A stretch of 64,000 nucleotides of DNA, from contig NZ_CP060404.1 of assembly GCF_014295035.1 (NCBI RefSeq), positions 8,100,501 to 8,164,500 of the forward strand. Reading direction: 5' to 3'. Below are positions 1 to 7,578 of the stretch, piece after piece; position 1 is the stretch's first letter, and each line of letters opens with the position of its first letter. The translations under genes were made by a program, and so were the position numbers. The notes beneath the pieces were generated by a model. That model was not told where the DNA came from. It made no database searches and saw nothing but the letters and a program-made list of their open reading frames with translations. This DNA comes from Streptomyces buecherae. GTDB lineage: Bacteria > Actinomycetota > Actinomycetes > Streptomycetales > Streptomycetaceae.

Positions 1-479
1 TCAACGACACGCTGGAGGCCGTCGGCCTCGCCGCCCTGACCCGCCCCTGGCTGGGCGACTACGACTGGGCGCTGCCGGCCGTCGGCATCGTCGGCACCTG
101 GGTCAGCACGGGCCTGTGCATGGTGCTGTTCCTGGCCGGAGCGCAGCGCATCCCGCGCGAGCTGTACGAGGCGGCGCGCCTGGACGGAGCCGGCCCGATC
201 CGCGAGTTCCTCGCCGTCACCCTGCCGGGCCTGCGCCCGCAGATCGCCGTCGCGCTCACCCTGACCATCGTGGCCGGCCTGCGCAACTTTGACCTGATCT
301 ACATCACCACCAGCGGTGGACCGGGTAATGCCACGTCCGTCCCCGCGTACGAGGTCTACCACCGGGCCTTCGAGACCAACCAGGTGGGCTCCGCCGCCGC
401 CATCGGGGTGACGCTGACCCTGCTGATCTTCGTGCTGACCGTCGGCATCTCCCGGCTCGTGGAAGGGCGGCGCACATGA
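1..479 (+). CDS. Carbohydrate ABC transporter permease, 5'-truncated (MalF type)
   Basis: This is the C-terminal part of a membrane permease that begins before the window; the reading frame is already open at base 3. The visible 158 residues hold hydrophobic segments and the cytoplasmic loop EAARLDGAGPIREF, the EAA motif by which sugar-type (CUT1) permeases contact their ATPase. The stop codon lies at 477-479 and overlaps the ATG of the next permease at 476, so the two are translationally coupled and probably form a heterodimeric channel. The binding protein and ATPase are not in view, so the substrate cannot be named. Confidence 0.9.
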   Translation, partial: NDTLEAVGLAALTRPWLGDYDWALPAVGIVGTWVSTGLCMVLFLAGAQRIPRELYEAARLDGAGPIREFLAVTLPGLRPQIAVALTLTIVAGLRNFDLIYITTSGGPGNATSVPAYEVYHRAFETNQVGSAAAIGVTLTLLIFVLTVGISRLVEGRRT

Positions 480-1300
480 TCTCGCGCACCGAACGGACCC
501 TCACCTACGCCATCCTCGCCCTGTTCACCGTCGTCTCGCTGACCCCCGTGCTCGGCATCCTCGCCACCGCGCTCGGCCCGCAGTCCTCGCTGAGCACCGG
601 CTTCACGCTGCCGGACGACGGGCTGCACTGGGGGAACTTCGCCGACGCCTGGACCCGCGGCCACTTCGGCACCTACCTGCGGAACTCGACCCTGGTCACG
701 CTGTCCGTGGTCGCCGTCGCCACGCTGCTGTCGGTGCTGGCCGGCTACGCCTTCGGGGTGATGCGCTTTCCCGGCTCCACGGTGCTGTTCTACCTGTTCG
801 TGCTCGGCCTCGCGCTGCCGCAGGAGGCCCTGGTCGTCCCGCTCTACTTCGACCTGCGCCACCTCGAACTCACCGACACGTACTGGGGCCTGATCCTGCC
901 GCAGGCCGCCCAGTCGCTGGCGTTCGGCGTGTTCTGGATGCGCACCTACTTCCGCGGCAGCGCCCGGTCCGTGATCGAGGCGGCGCGGATCGACGGCGCG
1001 AACAGTTGGACCACCCTGTGGCGGGTCCTGGTGCCCATGGCCCGCCCCGCCATCTCCACCCTGGTCGTCATCGTCTTCATGTGGACGTGGAACGAGTTCC
1101 TGATGGCCCTGGTCATGGTCAGCGACGAGGCCTATCGCACGGTCCCGCTCGGCCTGGCCTTCTTCCAGGGACAGCACAGCTCGGAGACGGCGCTGCTGGC
1201 CGCGGCGGCGGTGCTGATCGCGCTGCCCGTGGTCATCGTGTACGTGGCACTCCAGCGCCGCTTCATCGCGGGCATGCTCAGCGGCGCCGTCAAGGAGTGA
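476..1300 (+). CDS. Carbohydrate ABC transporter permease (MalG type)
   Basis: A 274-residue inner-membrane permease of the binding-protein-dependent sugar importer family. The N-terminal half starts with a membrane segment (ISRTERTLTYAILALFTVVS), several further hydrophobic stretches follow, and the EAA loop EAARIDGANSWTTLW lies near residue 167. The ATG overlaps the stop of the preceding permease gene, which fixes the start and makes the pair a two-subunit channel. It is followed by a 355-base gap, so it is probably the last gene of its operon. The length is normal for the family. The substrate is unknown; the next transporter downstream is a separate system with its own binding protein. 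Confidence 0.92.
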   Translation: MISRTERTLTYAILALFTVVSLTPVLGILATALGPQSSLSTGFTLPDDGLHWGNFADAWTRGHFGTYLRNSTLVTLSVVAVATLLSVLAGYAFGVMRFPGSTVLFYLFVLGLALPQEALVVPLYFDLRHLELTDTYWGLILPQAAQSLAFGVFWMRTYFRGSARSVIEAARIDGANSWTTLWRVLVPMARPAISTLVVIVFMWTWNEFLMALVMVSDEAYRTVPLGLAFFQGQHSSETALLAAAAVLIALPVVIVYVALQRRFIAGMLSGAVKE

Positions 1301-1345
1301 CCGCGCGCGACACGCGGGAGCCCCCGGTGCCGCCGGCATCGGCGT

Positions 1346-1368
1346 CCGCCGTCGCTGCCTGACGGCGG
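1346..1368 (+). terminator. Weak hairpin after the first permease operon
   Basis: Bases 1346-1353 and 1361-1368 are perfectly complementary (8 bp) around a 7-base loop, 46 bases after the permease stop codon. No T-tract follows. It could end the upstream operon, but the stem is short and the call is tentative. The rest of the 1301-1655 gap shows only a 10-bp palindrome at 1574-1583; I see no complete DasR-type site. Confidence 0.35.
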
Positions 1369-1655
1369 GGTGGCGGGGGCGCTGGGCGTCGACCATGCGG
1401 CCGAACCGGCGAGATCTGCGGGGCGTCGCCCCTCGCTGCCGGCCATCGGGGTGCGCACGGGTGATCATCGGACCATGTGGATGGCGGTACGGGCGAACGG
1501 GTGCCCCCGCCGCGCCGGCGCCGCCCGGCGCGCGGCGGGCGGGTGCCCGTTTGTCCAAGGGTCGCGCGTGAGCGTCCATGGACCCGTCCGGGACGTGGCG
1601 CGAATCCTTGAGCCCCGACCGGGTCGCCGCGACACCCCCCGACGAAGGCGAGCGT

Positions 1656-3095
1656 GTGAGCATGACAACCATCGACGTGGGACGGCGCTCCCTCATCAAG
1701 CGCGCCACCGCGACCGGCCTCCTCACCGTGCCCGCACTCGCCGCGCTCAGCGCGTGCGCGACGGGCGGCGGCGGGGGCACGCAGCAGGTCGCCGAGGGCA
1801 AGAAGTCGGCGCGGAATCCGCTGGCGGTCAACGAGAGCGCGGGGCTGGACGTCGTCATCTTCGACGGCGGTTTCGGCGAGGAGTACGCGAAGGCCGCGCA
1901 GGCGGAGTATGTGAGGGCGTATCCGAAGACGGACGGGAAGATCAAGCATTCGGCGACGCAGAAGATCCAGGCGAAGTTGGCGCCGCGGTTCAACGGTGGT
2001 ACGCCGCCGGATCTGATCGACAACTCGGGTGCGGAGCAGATGGATTTCGGCACGTTGGTGTCGAAGGACCAGCTCACGGATCTGCGGGAGTTGTTGGACG
2101 CGCCGTCACTGGATGATCCGAACAAGAAGGTGCGGGACACGCTGCGGCCTGGCGTGTTGGAGATGGGCCAGTTCGAGGGGGATGAGGTCTGGGTCCTGTA
2201 CTACGCCTACACCATCTACGGGGTGTGGTATTCGAAGTCGTTGCTGGCCAAGCACGGCTGGGAGTATCCGCAGACCTGGGACGAGATGTTGGCGTTGTGT
2301 AAGGAGGCGAAGAAGCAGGGGATCGCGGGGTGGACGTATCCGGGGAAGTACCCGTACTACCTGCCGTTCAGTCTGTATCCGTTCATCGCGAAGATCGGTG
2401 GCCGCGAGACGTTGGATGCCATCGACAACCTGGAGCCGAACGCGTGGAAGCACGACGCGGTGAAGGCCGCGTTCGAGGCGTATCACGAGTTGCAGGCCAA
2501 GGGGTACGTCCTCAAGGGCACGCCGGGGCTGGATCATATTCAGTCGCAGGTGGCGTGGAACGAGGGGAAGGCGTTGTTCATCCCGAACGGTTCGTGGGTG
2601 GAGAACGAGACGAAGAAGACCACGCCGAAGAACTTCGATATGGGTGTGGGTGCGCCGTCGTCGTTGGATGCGGGTGACAAGCTGCCGTACGGGACGATCT
2701 GGGCTTCGGGTGGTGAGCCGTTCATCGTGCCGAAGAACGCGAAGAACCCGCGGGGCGGTATGGAGTTGTTGCGGATCATGTTGGGCACGAAGTCCACGCA
2801 GAACTTCATCCAGCAGGTGTCGTCGCTGTCCTCGCTTAATGGTGGGACGGAGGGGTTGCGGCTTCCGCCGGGGTTGGCGTCGGCGCAGGAGTTGTGGAAG
2901 AAGGCGGGGGATAACGTCGTCAATCCGCGGTTGCAGGATTGGTATGTGACGTTGCAGAAGGAGAAGATCGGGGTGGCGGCGTTGGGCGAGATGATGGCGG
3001 GGCGTATGTCGCCGAAGGAGTGCATGGCCAAGTGTCAGAAGTTCGCGGATGAGACGGCGAAGGACTCCGCGGTGAAGAAGTACCGGCACAAGTGA
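1656..3095 (+). CDS. ngcE: N-acetylglucosamine/chitobiose ABC transporter substrate-binding lipoprotein NgcE
   Basis: An extracellular solute-binding lipoprotein that captures N-acetylglucosamine or its dimer for the NgcFG permease. The N-terminus has twin arginines (GRRSLIKRA), a hydrophobic core and a lipobox ending LSAC, suggesting Tat export and lipid anchoring. The mature part matches the NgcE family as I know it (a run such as GVWYSKSLLAKHGWEYPQTW, and an FNGGTPPDLID segment). I chose GTG 1656 because GAAGG at 1644-1648 sits 7 bases upstream; ATG 1662 is the alternative. From about base 1890 the codon choice changes from C-ending to TTG, GTG, GAT and GGT codons, unlike the first 70 codons. 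ngcF and ngcG follow in the same direction. Confidence 0.9.
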   Translation: MSMTTIDVGRRSLIKRATATGLLTVPALAALSACATGGGGGTQQVAEGKKSARNPLAVNESAGLDVVIFDGGFGEEYAKAAQAEYVRAYPKTDGKIKHSATQKIQAKLAPRFNGGTPPDLIDNSGAEQMDFGTLVSKDQLTDLRELLDAPSLDDPNKKVRDTLRPGVLEMGQFEGDEVWVLYYAYTIYGVWYSKSLLAKHGWEYPQTWDEMLALCKEAKKQGIAGWTYPGKYPYYLPFSLYPFIAKIGGRETLDAIDNLEPNAWKHDAVKAAFEAYHELQAKGYVLKGTPGLDHIQSQVAWNEGKALFIPNGSWVENETKKTTPKNFDMGVGAPSSLDAGDKLPYGTIWASGGEPFIVPKNAKNPRGGMELLRIMLGTKSTQNFIQQVSSLSSLNGGTEGLRLPPGLASAQELWKKAGDNVVNPRLQDWYVTLQKEKIGVAALGEMMAGRMSPKECMAKCQKFADETAKDSAVKKYRHK

Positions 3096-3131
3096 GGGCG
3101 CGCTGGCAGTGGCGCTTCCCGCGGGCGAGGA

Positions 3132-4061
3132 GTGGGGTCGGTAGTAGTGCGGCACGGTAAGTACGGCTTCATCGTGGGGTTTTTGGCCCTGCCGTTGGCG
3201 ATTTACGCGGTTTTTGTGATCTCGCCGTTCGTCCAGGCTATCTACTATTCGTTCACGAATTGGAGTGGTCTGAGTTCGGATCTCCAGATGGTGGGGTTCG
3301 ATAATTACCGTAAGTTGCTGGATGATGATGTGTTCTGGCATGCGTTGCGGAACAATCTGGTGTTGTTGCTGGTGTTGCCTTTGGTGACGCTGGGTATGGG
3401 GTTGTTCTTCGCGTTCATGTTGAATGTGGGTGGGCGGCGTAAGGGGGCGGTGGTCTCGGGTGTGCGGGGGTCGTCGCTGTACAAGGTGGTGTACTTCTTC
3501 CCGCAGGTGTTGTCGATCGCGATCGTGGCGTTGATCTTCCAGTTCGCGTACAACCCGAACAGTGGGGCGTTGAACTCGTTCCTGTCGGGGATCGGGTTGG
3601 ACTCGGTGCAGCCCAACTGGTTGGGTGATCCGAGCCTGGCGTTGTGGTGTGTGATGGCGGTGATGGTGTGGAGCAACGTCGGGTTCTACGTGGTGTTGTT
3701 CTCGGCGGCGATGAGCACGATTCCCCGGGATTTCTACGAGGCGGCGTTGTTGGATGGCGCGAACCGGTTCACGACGTTCTTCCGGATCACGTTGCCGCTG
3801 CTGTGGGACACCGTGCAGACCGGTTGGGTGTACATGGGCATCCTGGCGTTGGACGCGTTCGCGGTGGTGCAGATCATGACGGTCGGTCCCGGTGGTCCTG
3901 ACTACTCGACCGAGGTCCTGACGTGGTTCGTGTACACGAAGGGCATTCGGGACGGGCAGGCCGGTTATGCCACCGCGTTGGGGGTGGCGTTGCTGATCGT
4001 CACGATGATCTTCGCGGCGATCGTCATGCGCCTCGGCCGCCGAGAAAGGCTGGAGTTCTGA
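3132..4061 (+). CDS. ngcF: NgcF-type sugar ABC permease
   Basis: A 309-residue MalF-type permease forming half of the membrane channel for the NgcE-bound sugar. Strong hydrophobic helices start immediately (FIVGFLALPLAIYAVFVIS), and the EAA loop is EAALLDGANRFTTFF near residue 201. It lies 36 bases after ngcE and 60 bases before ngcG. The start is uncertain: GTG 3132 abuts a GAGGAG sequence at 3126-3131 with no spacing, whereas in-frame GTG 3147 leaves 15 bases. Most of the gene uses TTG/GTG/GGT-type codons like the later part of ngcE and unlike ngcG, so the shift in codon style spans two genes. Confidence 0.9.
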   Translation: MGSVVVRHGKYGFIVGFLALPLAIYAVFVISPFVQAIYYSFTNWSGLSSDLQMVGFDNYRKLLDDDVFWHALRNNLVLLLVLPLVTLGMGLFFAFMLNVGGRRKGAVVSGVRGSSLYKVVYFFPQVLSIAIVALIFQFAYNPNSGALNSFLSGIGLDSVQPNWLGDPSLALWCVMAVMVWSNVGFYVVLFSAAMSTIPRDFYEAALLDGANRFTTFFRITLPLLWDTVQTGWVYMGILALDAFAVVQIMTVGPGGPDYSTEVLTWFVYTKGIRDGQAGYATALGVALLIVTMIFAAIVMRLGRRERLEF

Positions 4062-4121
4062 GATGCCAGCACACCGTGCCCCTGTCGTACGCGTACGCCC
4101 TGACGTGGAGAGGAACGCGCC

Positions 4122-5078
4122 GTGAGCGGAGAGCTGTCATCCAAGGACCTGGTCGACATGCCCACGGCGCTGGAACTGCCCAGCGCGCAACCCCCCGTGA
4201 AAGTCGCGCCGCCGACGGTGTCGGGTGCCGGGCGGCAGCGTGGGGACCGCGCCGGTGGGGTGCTCAACGTGTTCTCGCACGGCATTCTGGCCGTGTGGGG
4301 ACTGTTGGTCACGCTGCCGCTGTTGTGGGCGGCGATGAGTTCGCTCAAGACCGACCGGGAGATCTTCACCTCGCCCTGGTCGCTGCCCTCGTCGCTGCAT
4401 TTCCAGAACTGGTCCGACGCGTGGAACACCGCGAACATGGGCCGGTACTTCCTGAACTCGGCCGTCGTCGTCGCCGGCTCCCTCTTCGGCACCATGCTGC
4501 TGGGCGCCATGGCCGCCTACGTCCTGGCGCGGTTCGAGTTCCGTGGGAACCGGTTCATCTACTACCTGTTCGTCGGCGGCATGAGCTTCCCCATCGTGCT
4601 GGCGTTGGTGCCGCTGTACTTCGTGTTGCAGAACATGGAGATGCTCAACACCAAGCACGGCCTGATCCTGGTCTACATCGCGTACTCGCTGCCCTTCACG
4701 GTCTTTTTCCTGACCTCGTTCTTCAAAACCCTGCCCACCTCCGTGGCAGAGGCGGCGATGATCGACGGGGCCTCGCACACGCGCACGTTCTTCCAGGTCA
4801 TGCTGCCCATGGCCAAACCAGGACTGATCAGCATCGGCATCTTCAACTTCCTGGGCCAGTGGAACCAGTACATGCTGCCCTACGTACTCAACCAGGGCGA
4901 GGAGAAGGACAAACTCCTCCCCCAGGGACTGGTGGAACTCGCCGTCTCCCAGGGATACAAAGGCAACTGGGCCGTCCTCTTCTCCGGCCTCCTCATCGCC
5001 ATGATCCCCGTCCTCGCCGTCTACATCATCTTCCAACGCCAGGTCCAGGCCGGCCTCACCGCCGGCTCGCTGAAATAG
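4122..5078 (+). CDS. ngcG: NgcG-type sugar ABC permease
   Basis: A 318-residue MalG-type permease, the second channel subunit of the NgcEFG importer. A polar N-terminal extension of about 45 residues precedes the first membrane segment, and the EAA loop reads EAAMIDGASHTRTFF. GTG 4122 is preceded by GGAGAGGAA at 4107-4115, a good ribosome site. Codon use returns to the C-ending style of the rest of the window. No ATPase gene is present; in Streptomyces such importers usually share the MsiK ATPase encoded elsewhere, which I infer here. A strong terminator follows at 5111. Confidence 0.9.
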   Translation: MSGELSSKDLVDMPTALELPSAQPPVKVAPPTVSGAGRQRGDRAGGVLNVFSHGILAVWGLLVTLPLLWAAMSSLKTDREIFTSPWSLPSSLHFQNWSDAWNTANMGRYFLNSAVVVAGSLFGTMLLGAMAAYVLARFEFRGNRFIYYLFVGGMSFPIVLALVPLYFVLQNMEMLNTKHGLILVYIAYSLPFTVFFLTSFFKTLPTSVAEAAMIDGASHTRTFFQVMLPMAKPGLISIGIFNFLGQWNQYMLPYVLNQGEEKDKLLPQGLVELAVSQGYKGNWAVLFSGLLIAMIPVLAVYIIFQRQVQAGLTAGSLK

Positions 5079-5110
5079 CCGGCCCGCCCTGACCCTCCGG
5101 CCCCGGACAC

Positions 5111-5146
5111 GCGTAAGCCGCCGGGCACCAGCCCGGCGGCTTACGC
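5111..5146 (+). terminator. Strong rho-independent-like hairpin after ngcG
   Basis: Bases 5111-5126 pair perfectly with 5131-5146 (16 bp) around a 4-base loop. It lies 32 bases after the ngcG stop and between ngcG and the oppositely oriented cold-shock gene, so it can terminate transcription from both sides. There is no long T-tract, as is usual for actinomycete terminators. Confidence 0.85.
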
Positions 5147-5273
5147 GGAATATCGAGCACGATCCAGTTCAACCGCGTCGAACGCGAGTGCCGCCCCGCA
5201 TCACCAGAGGACAGGCGGTACGCGACGACGAGGAGACCGGCCCGTCAACGGGCCTTCGCGGCTCGCGGTATTT

Positions 5274-5696
5274 CTAGTACTCCACCCAGTTGTGCTCCTG
5301 GGCCAGTTCGATGATGCGCTTGCGCGCCAGCACCAACTGCGTTCCGGTGAGCGAGGGAACGGCGTGCAACAGCGCTTCCGTCAGCTCGAGTTGGAATTCG
5401 GCGGAGGTCAGCACGTCACAGGTGCCATCCTCGGCCTCGGTGCGCACGCGCGGGCGGACCACGTCCCCGGTCACCGTGCCGGCCGGAGCGGAGCGCTCGA
5501 TCAGCCGCACATCCGAAGCCTTCAGGCCGCGCTGACCATCTTCGATATCGAAAGCGACCCGAAGCCCCGGGCGAAACAGGGACTTGTCGCTACGCAGGTC
5601 GTTCGCGTGCATGAACACGTCCTCATCGCCGTCATCCGGCGTGATGAACCCATAGCCGCGGACCTCGTCAAACCGCAGAATCTTTCCCGTTGCCAC
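5274..5696 (-). CDS. Cold-shock domain protein with C-terminal extension
   Basis: A 140-residue protein. Residues 1-70 form a cold-shock domain with the nucleic-acid-binding signatures GYGFITPDDG and EDVFMHANDL (RNP1 and RNP2 equivalents), so it probably binds single-stranded RNA or DNA. Residues 80-140 form an extra helical segment (ELTEALLHAVPSLTGTQLVLARKRIIELA) that ordinary 67-residue Csp proteins lack; this longer form is common in Streptomyces. It starts at GTG 5696. It is monocistronic, converging on ngcG across a shared hairpin. The upstream region is long, which would fit post-transcriptional control of a cold-shock gene, but no specific structure is evident. Confidence 0.88.
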   Translation of the reverse strand: MATGKILRFDEVRGYGFITPDDGDEDVFMHANDLRSDKSLFRPGLRVAFDIEDGQRGLKASDVRLIERSAPAGTVTGDVVRPRVRTEAEDGTCDVLTSAEFQLELTEALLHAVPSLTGTQLVLARKRIIELAQEHNWVEY

Positions 5697-6148
5697 CGCG
5701 AATACCCCACAACTCAGTCAATCGCTACCACAACCAGCGGCGTCTCTCGCCGACGCCGTTCACAGCCTACAAGGAAAACTCCGTACGGGAAGGGGCGTCC
5801 TGCCCGTGCTCAACACACCCACCGACAGCGACCACGAGGGTGGCGCCGGCCCCCCACGACACCGGCATGCGGCCCCCACAACACCGCGCGTGACGCACGC
5901 TGCGTTCGGCACACCCAAGTGGTTCACCTGGGTGTGGGCCACCCCCACGGTCGCTCGCCCCGCCGCCCCAATCCGCCGCCCCAGGCCGGTCGCGTCGGGG
6001 CCGGCGAGGCAGCCTGGTGCCATGTCCGGCACCGAGGGCGTGAACTGTCCGCCTTCTGATGGGATGTGACGCACCGGGTTGGCAGGGATGAGACACGTTC
6101 CCTGACGGCGCCCTGTGGTGGCGCGACATCGGTCCTAGCGTGCCGGCC
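5697..6148. other. 452-base divergent intergenic region
   Basis: This stretch separates the minus-strand cold-shock gene from the plus-strand SalK-like gene. It must hold both promoters. Codon-like structure is absent in all frames that I read. The only clear element is the near-perfect palindrome at 5911-5935, listed separately. Confidence 0.6.
5911..5935. promoter_or_regulatory. Operator-like palindrome, 11-3-11
   Basis: Two 11-base arms (ACACCCAAGTG and CACCTGGGTGT) around GTT match at 10 of 11 paired positions. The size and spacing are typical of a dimeric repressor site. It lies about 215 bases upstream of both flanking starts, so the regulated gene is not clear. Confidence 0.45.
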
Positions 6149-7012
6149 ATGACGACGCCCACTCCGCGTGAGGCGCGACGCTGCTACCACGCGCTGCATC
6201 CCGTCCACGCCGCCTACTACTTCGCGCCCGAGCACGACGACGCGTACGCGGCGCTCGGCCTGGAGCGCGGACCGATGGCCTACCTCGCCGGGCGGGCGGC
6301 ACCGCTCGGACCGGTGGGCCCGGGCGCCGTGGTGGCGATGTTCTACAACTTCCAACCCGCCCTGGTGGCCCGGCACCTGCCGCGCGCCTGGCAGGTGGCC
6401 GCGCCGGAGCGGGTGCTCGCCACCCGGCCGCGGATCGTGGACGCCTGCCTGCGACGGCTGCTCGGGCCCGAGGCGCTGGCCTCCCGCGAGGTGGCCGAGG
6501 CGGCCGACCTCGCGCTGCGGGCCGCCGAGGGGTGCGGGCGCCCCGCGCGACCGCTGTACTCGGCCAACGCCGACCTGCCCGTCCCCGACACGCCGCACCT
6601 GGCGCTGTGGCACGCCGGGACCCTGCTGCGCGAACACCGCGGCGACGGTCACCTGATGGCGCTCTCGGCCGCCGGCCTGGACGGCCTGGAGGCGCTGGTG
6701 ACCCACTCGGCCACCGGCACCGGCTGGAAGCCGCGGTACCTCCAGGCCAACCGTGGCTGGTCCGCCACCGACTGGGCCGCCGCGCAGGATCGCCTGCGGG
6801 AGCGCGGCCTGCTACGGGACGACGGCGAACTGACGGAGCGGGGCATGGAGTTGCGCCGGTCCATCGAGGCCGAGACCGATCGGCTCGATCTCGCTCCCTA
6901 CCGCCACCTGGGCGCGGCCGGCACGCGCCGCCTGACGGAGCTGGCCGGGCCGCTCGGCAAGGCCGTACTGGCCGGCGACGGGCTGCCGCTGGCACAGCTG
7001 GGCAAGGGGTGA
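6149..7012 (+). CDS. SalK-like (SCO6745-type) protein, possible HTH regulator
   Basis: A 287-residue soluble protein of the actinobacterial family often annotated SalK or SCO6745, whose biochemical role is not settled. The C-terminal part, roughly residues 195-255, reads like a winged helix (GWSATDWAAAQDRLRERGLLRDDGELTERGMEL: helix, recognition-helix-like segment, then a wing), while the N-terminal half (HALHPVHAAYYF, AVVAMFYNFQPALV) is conserved in the family. ATG 6149 is preferred; in-frame GTG 6140 adds three residues. It sits directly before the biosynthetic cluster and could regulate it, but nothing in the sequence proves this. There is no membrane segment or signal peptide. Confidence 0.7.
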   Translation: MTTPTPREARRCYHALHPVHAAYYFAPEHDDAYAALGLERGPMAYLAGRAAPLGPVGPGAVVAMFYNFQPALVARHLPRAWQVAAPERVLATRPRIVDACLRRLLGPEALASREVAEAADLALRAAEGCGRPARPLYSANADLPVPDTPHLALWHAGTLLREHRGDGHLMALSAAGLDGLEALVTHSATGTGWKPRYLQANRGWSATDWAAAQDRLRERGLLRDDGELTERGMELRRSIEAETDRLDLAPYRHLGAAGTRRLTELAGPLGKAVLAGDGLPLAQLGKG

Positions 7013-7578
7013 GGCGCCGATGGCGATTCGGGGGCCCACCGGGGAACGGGAAATTTGAATCCCGAAAGGCTTGACTGGGTCGAGCGATGTGATGAGATGC
7101 TGCACGGGTTCGTGGGAATTCCGCAGCCGCGCGATCCGCACCGTACGGGCGCGGCGAAACAGTACGCGGATCCCACCCTCGACCGATTCCGGTCATGTGA
7201 ACCGGAGTCGGCGCGAGCCACTTACGAGCGTGACTCCACCGGTACGACGGGCGCGAAGGAGATGAGCGGCACCGAAACGTAGCTGACGGGTTCTTGTTGC
7301 CTAACGGGGGGCAGCTACTCGGACCTCATTCCGAACCTCTTCCACCGGCGTCGGGCCGCCTACGGCCCCGCCGTCGTACCGAACTGACCAGGCATTTCGC
7401 GGACGAGCCGGCCTGGCGCGCGGTGTGGTCACCCTGCTCGCGCAGCGCGGTGCGGCGCGTTCGGCGATAAGGAGAACCCGACCCGCGAGGGTCTTCGTAA
7501 AAGGGTTTTCCAAAGCGTCGGGTTGGCGATGGCGGATGAGGTGTCGAGCCTGCCTGAAACACATCTGAGGAGTCACTC
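7013..7578. other. 566-base region upstream of the biosynthetic cluster
   Basis: No convincing gene is present: short open frames here lack ribosome sites and protein-like composition. The region is less GC-rich than its surroundings and contains the promoter candidate at 7071-7098. A GAGGAG-type ribosome site at 7566-7572 immediately precedes the synthetase start. Confidence 0.6.
7071..7098 (+). promoter_or_regulatory. Candidate sigma-70-type promoter for the NRPS/PKS operon
   Basis: TTGACT at 7071-7076 (5 of 6 to the -35 consensus) is followed after 16 bases by TGAGAT at 7093-7098 (4 of 6 to the -10). An inverted repeat CGGGA...TCCCG spans about 7047-7064 just upstream. If used, the leader before the synthetase start would be roughly 475 bases. 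Confidence 0.4.

Noticed and set aside
1301..1655. A possible DasR (dre) operator before ngcE
   Set aside because: Expected for a GlcNAc importer, but only partial half-sites such as GGACCA are present and no full palindrome was found.
7055..7282. A 75-codon open frame upstream of the NRPS
   Set aside because: No ribosome site, composition not protein-like, and it overlaps the promoter candidate; treated as non-coding.
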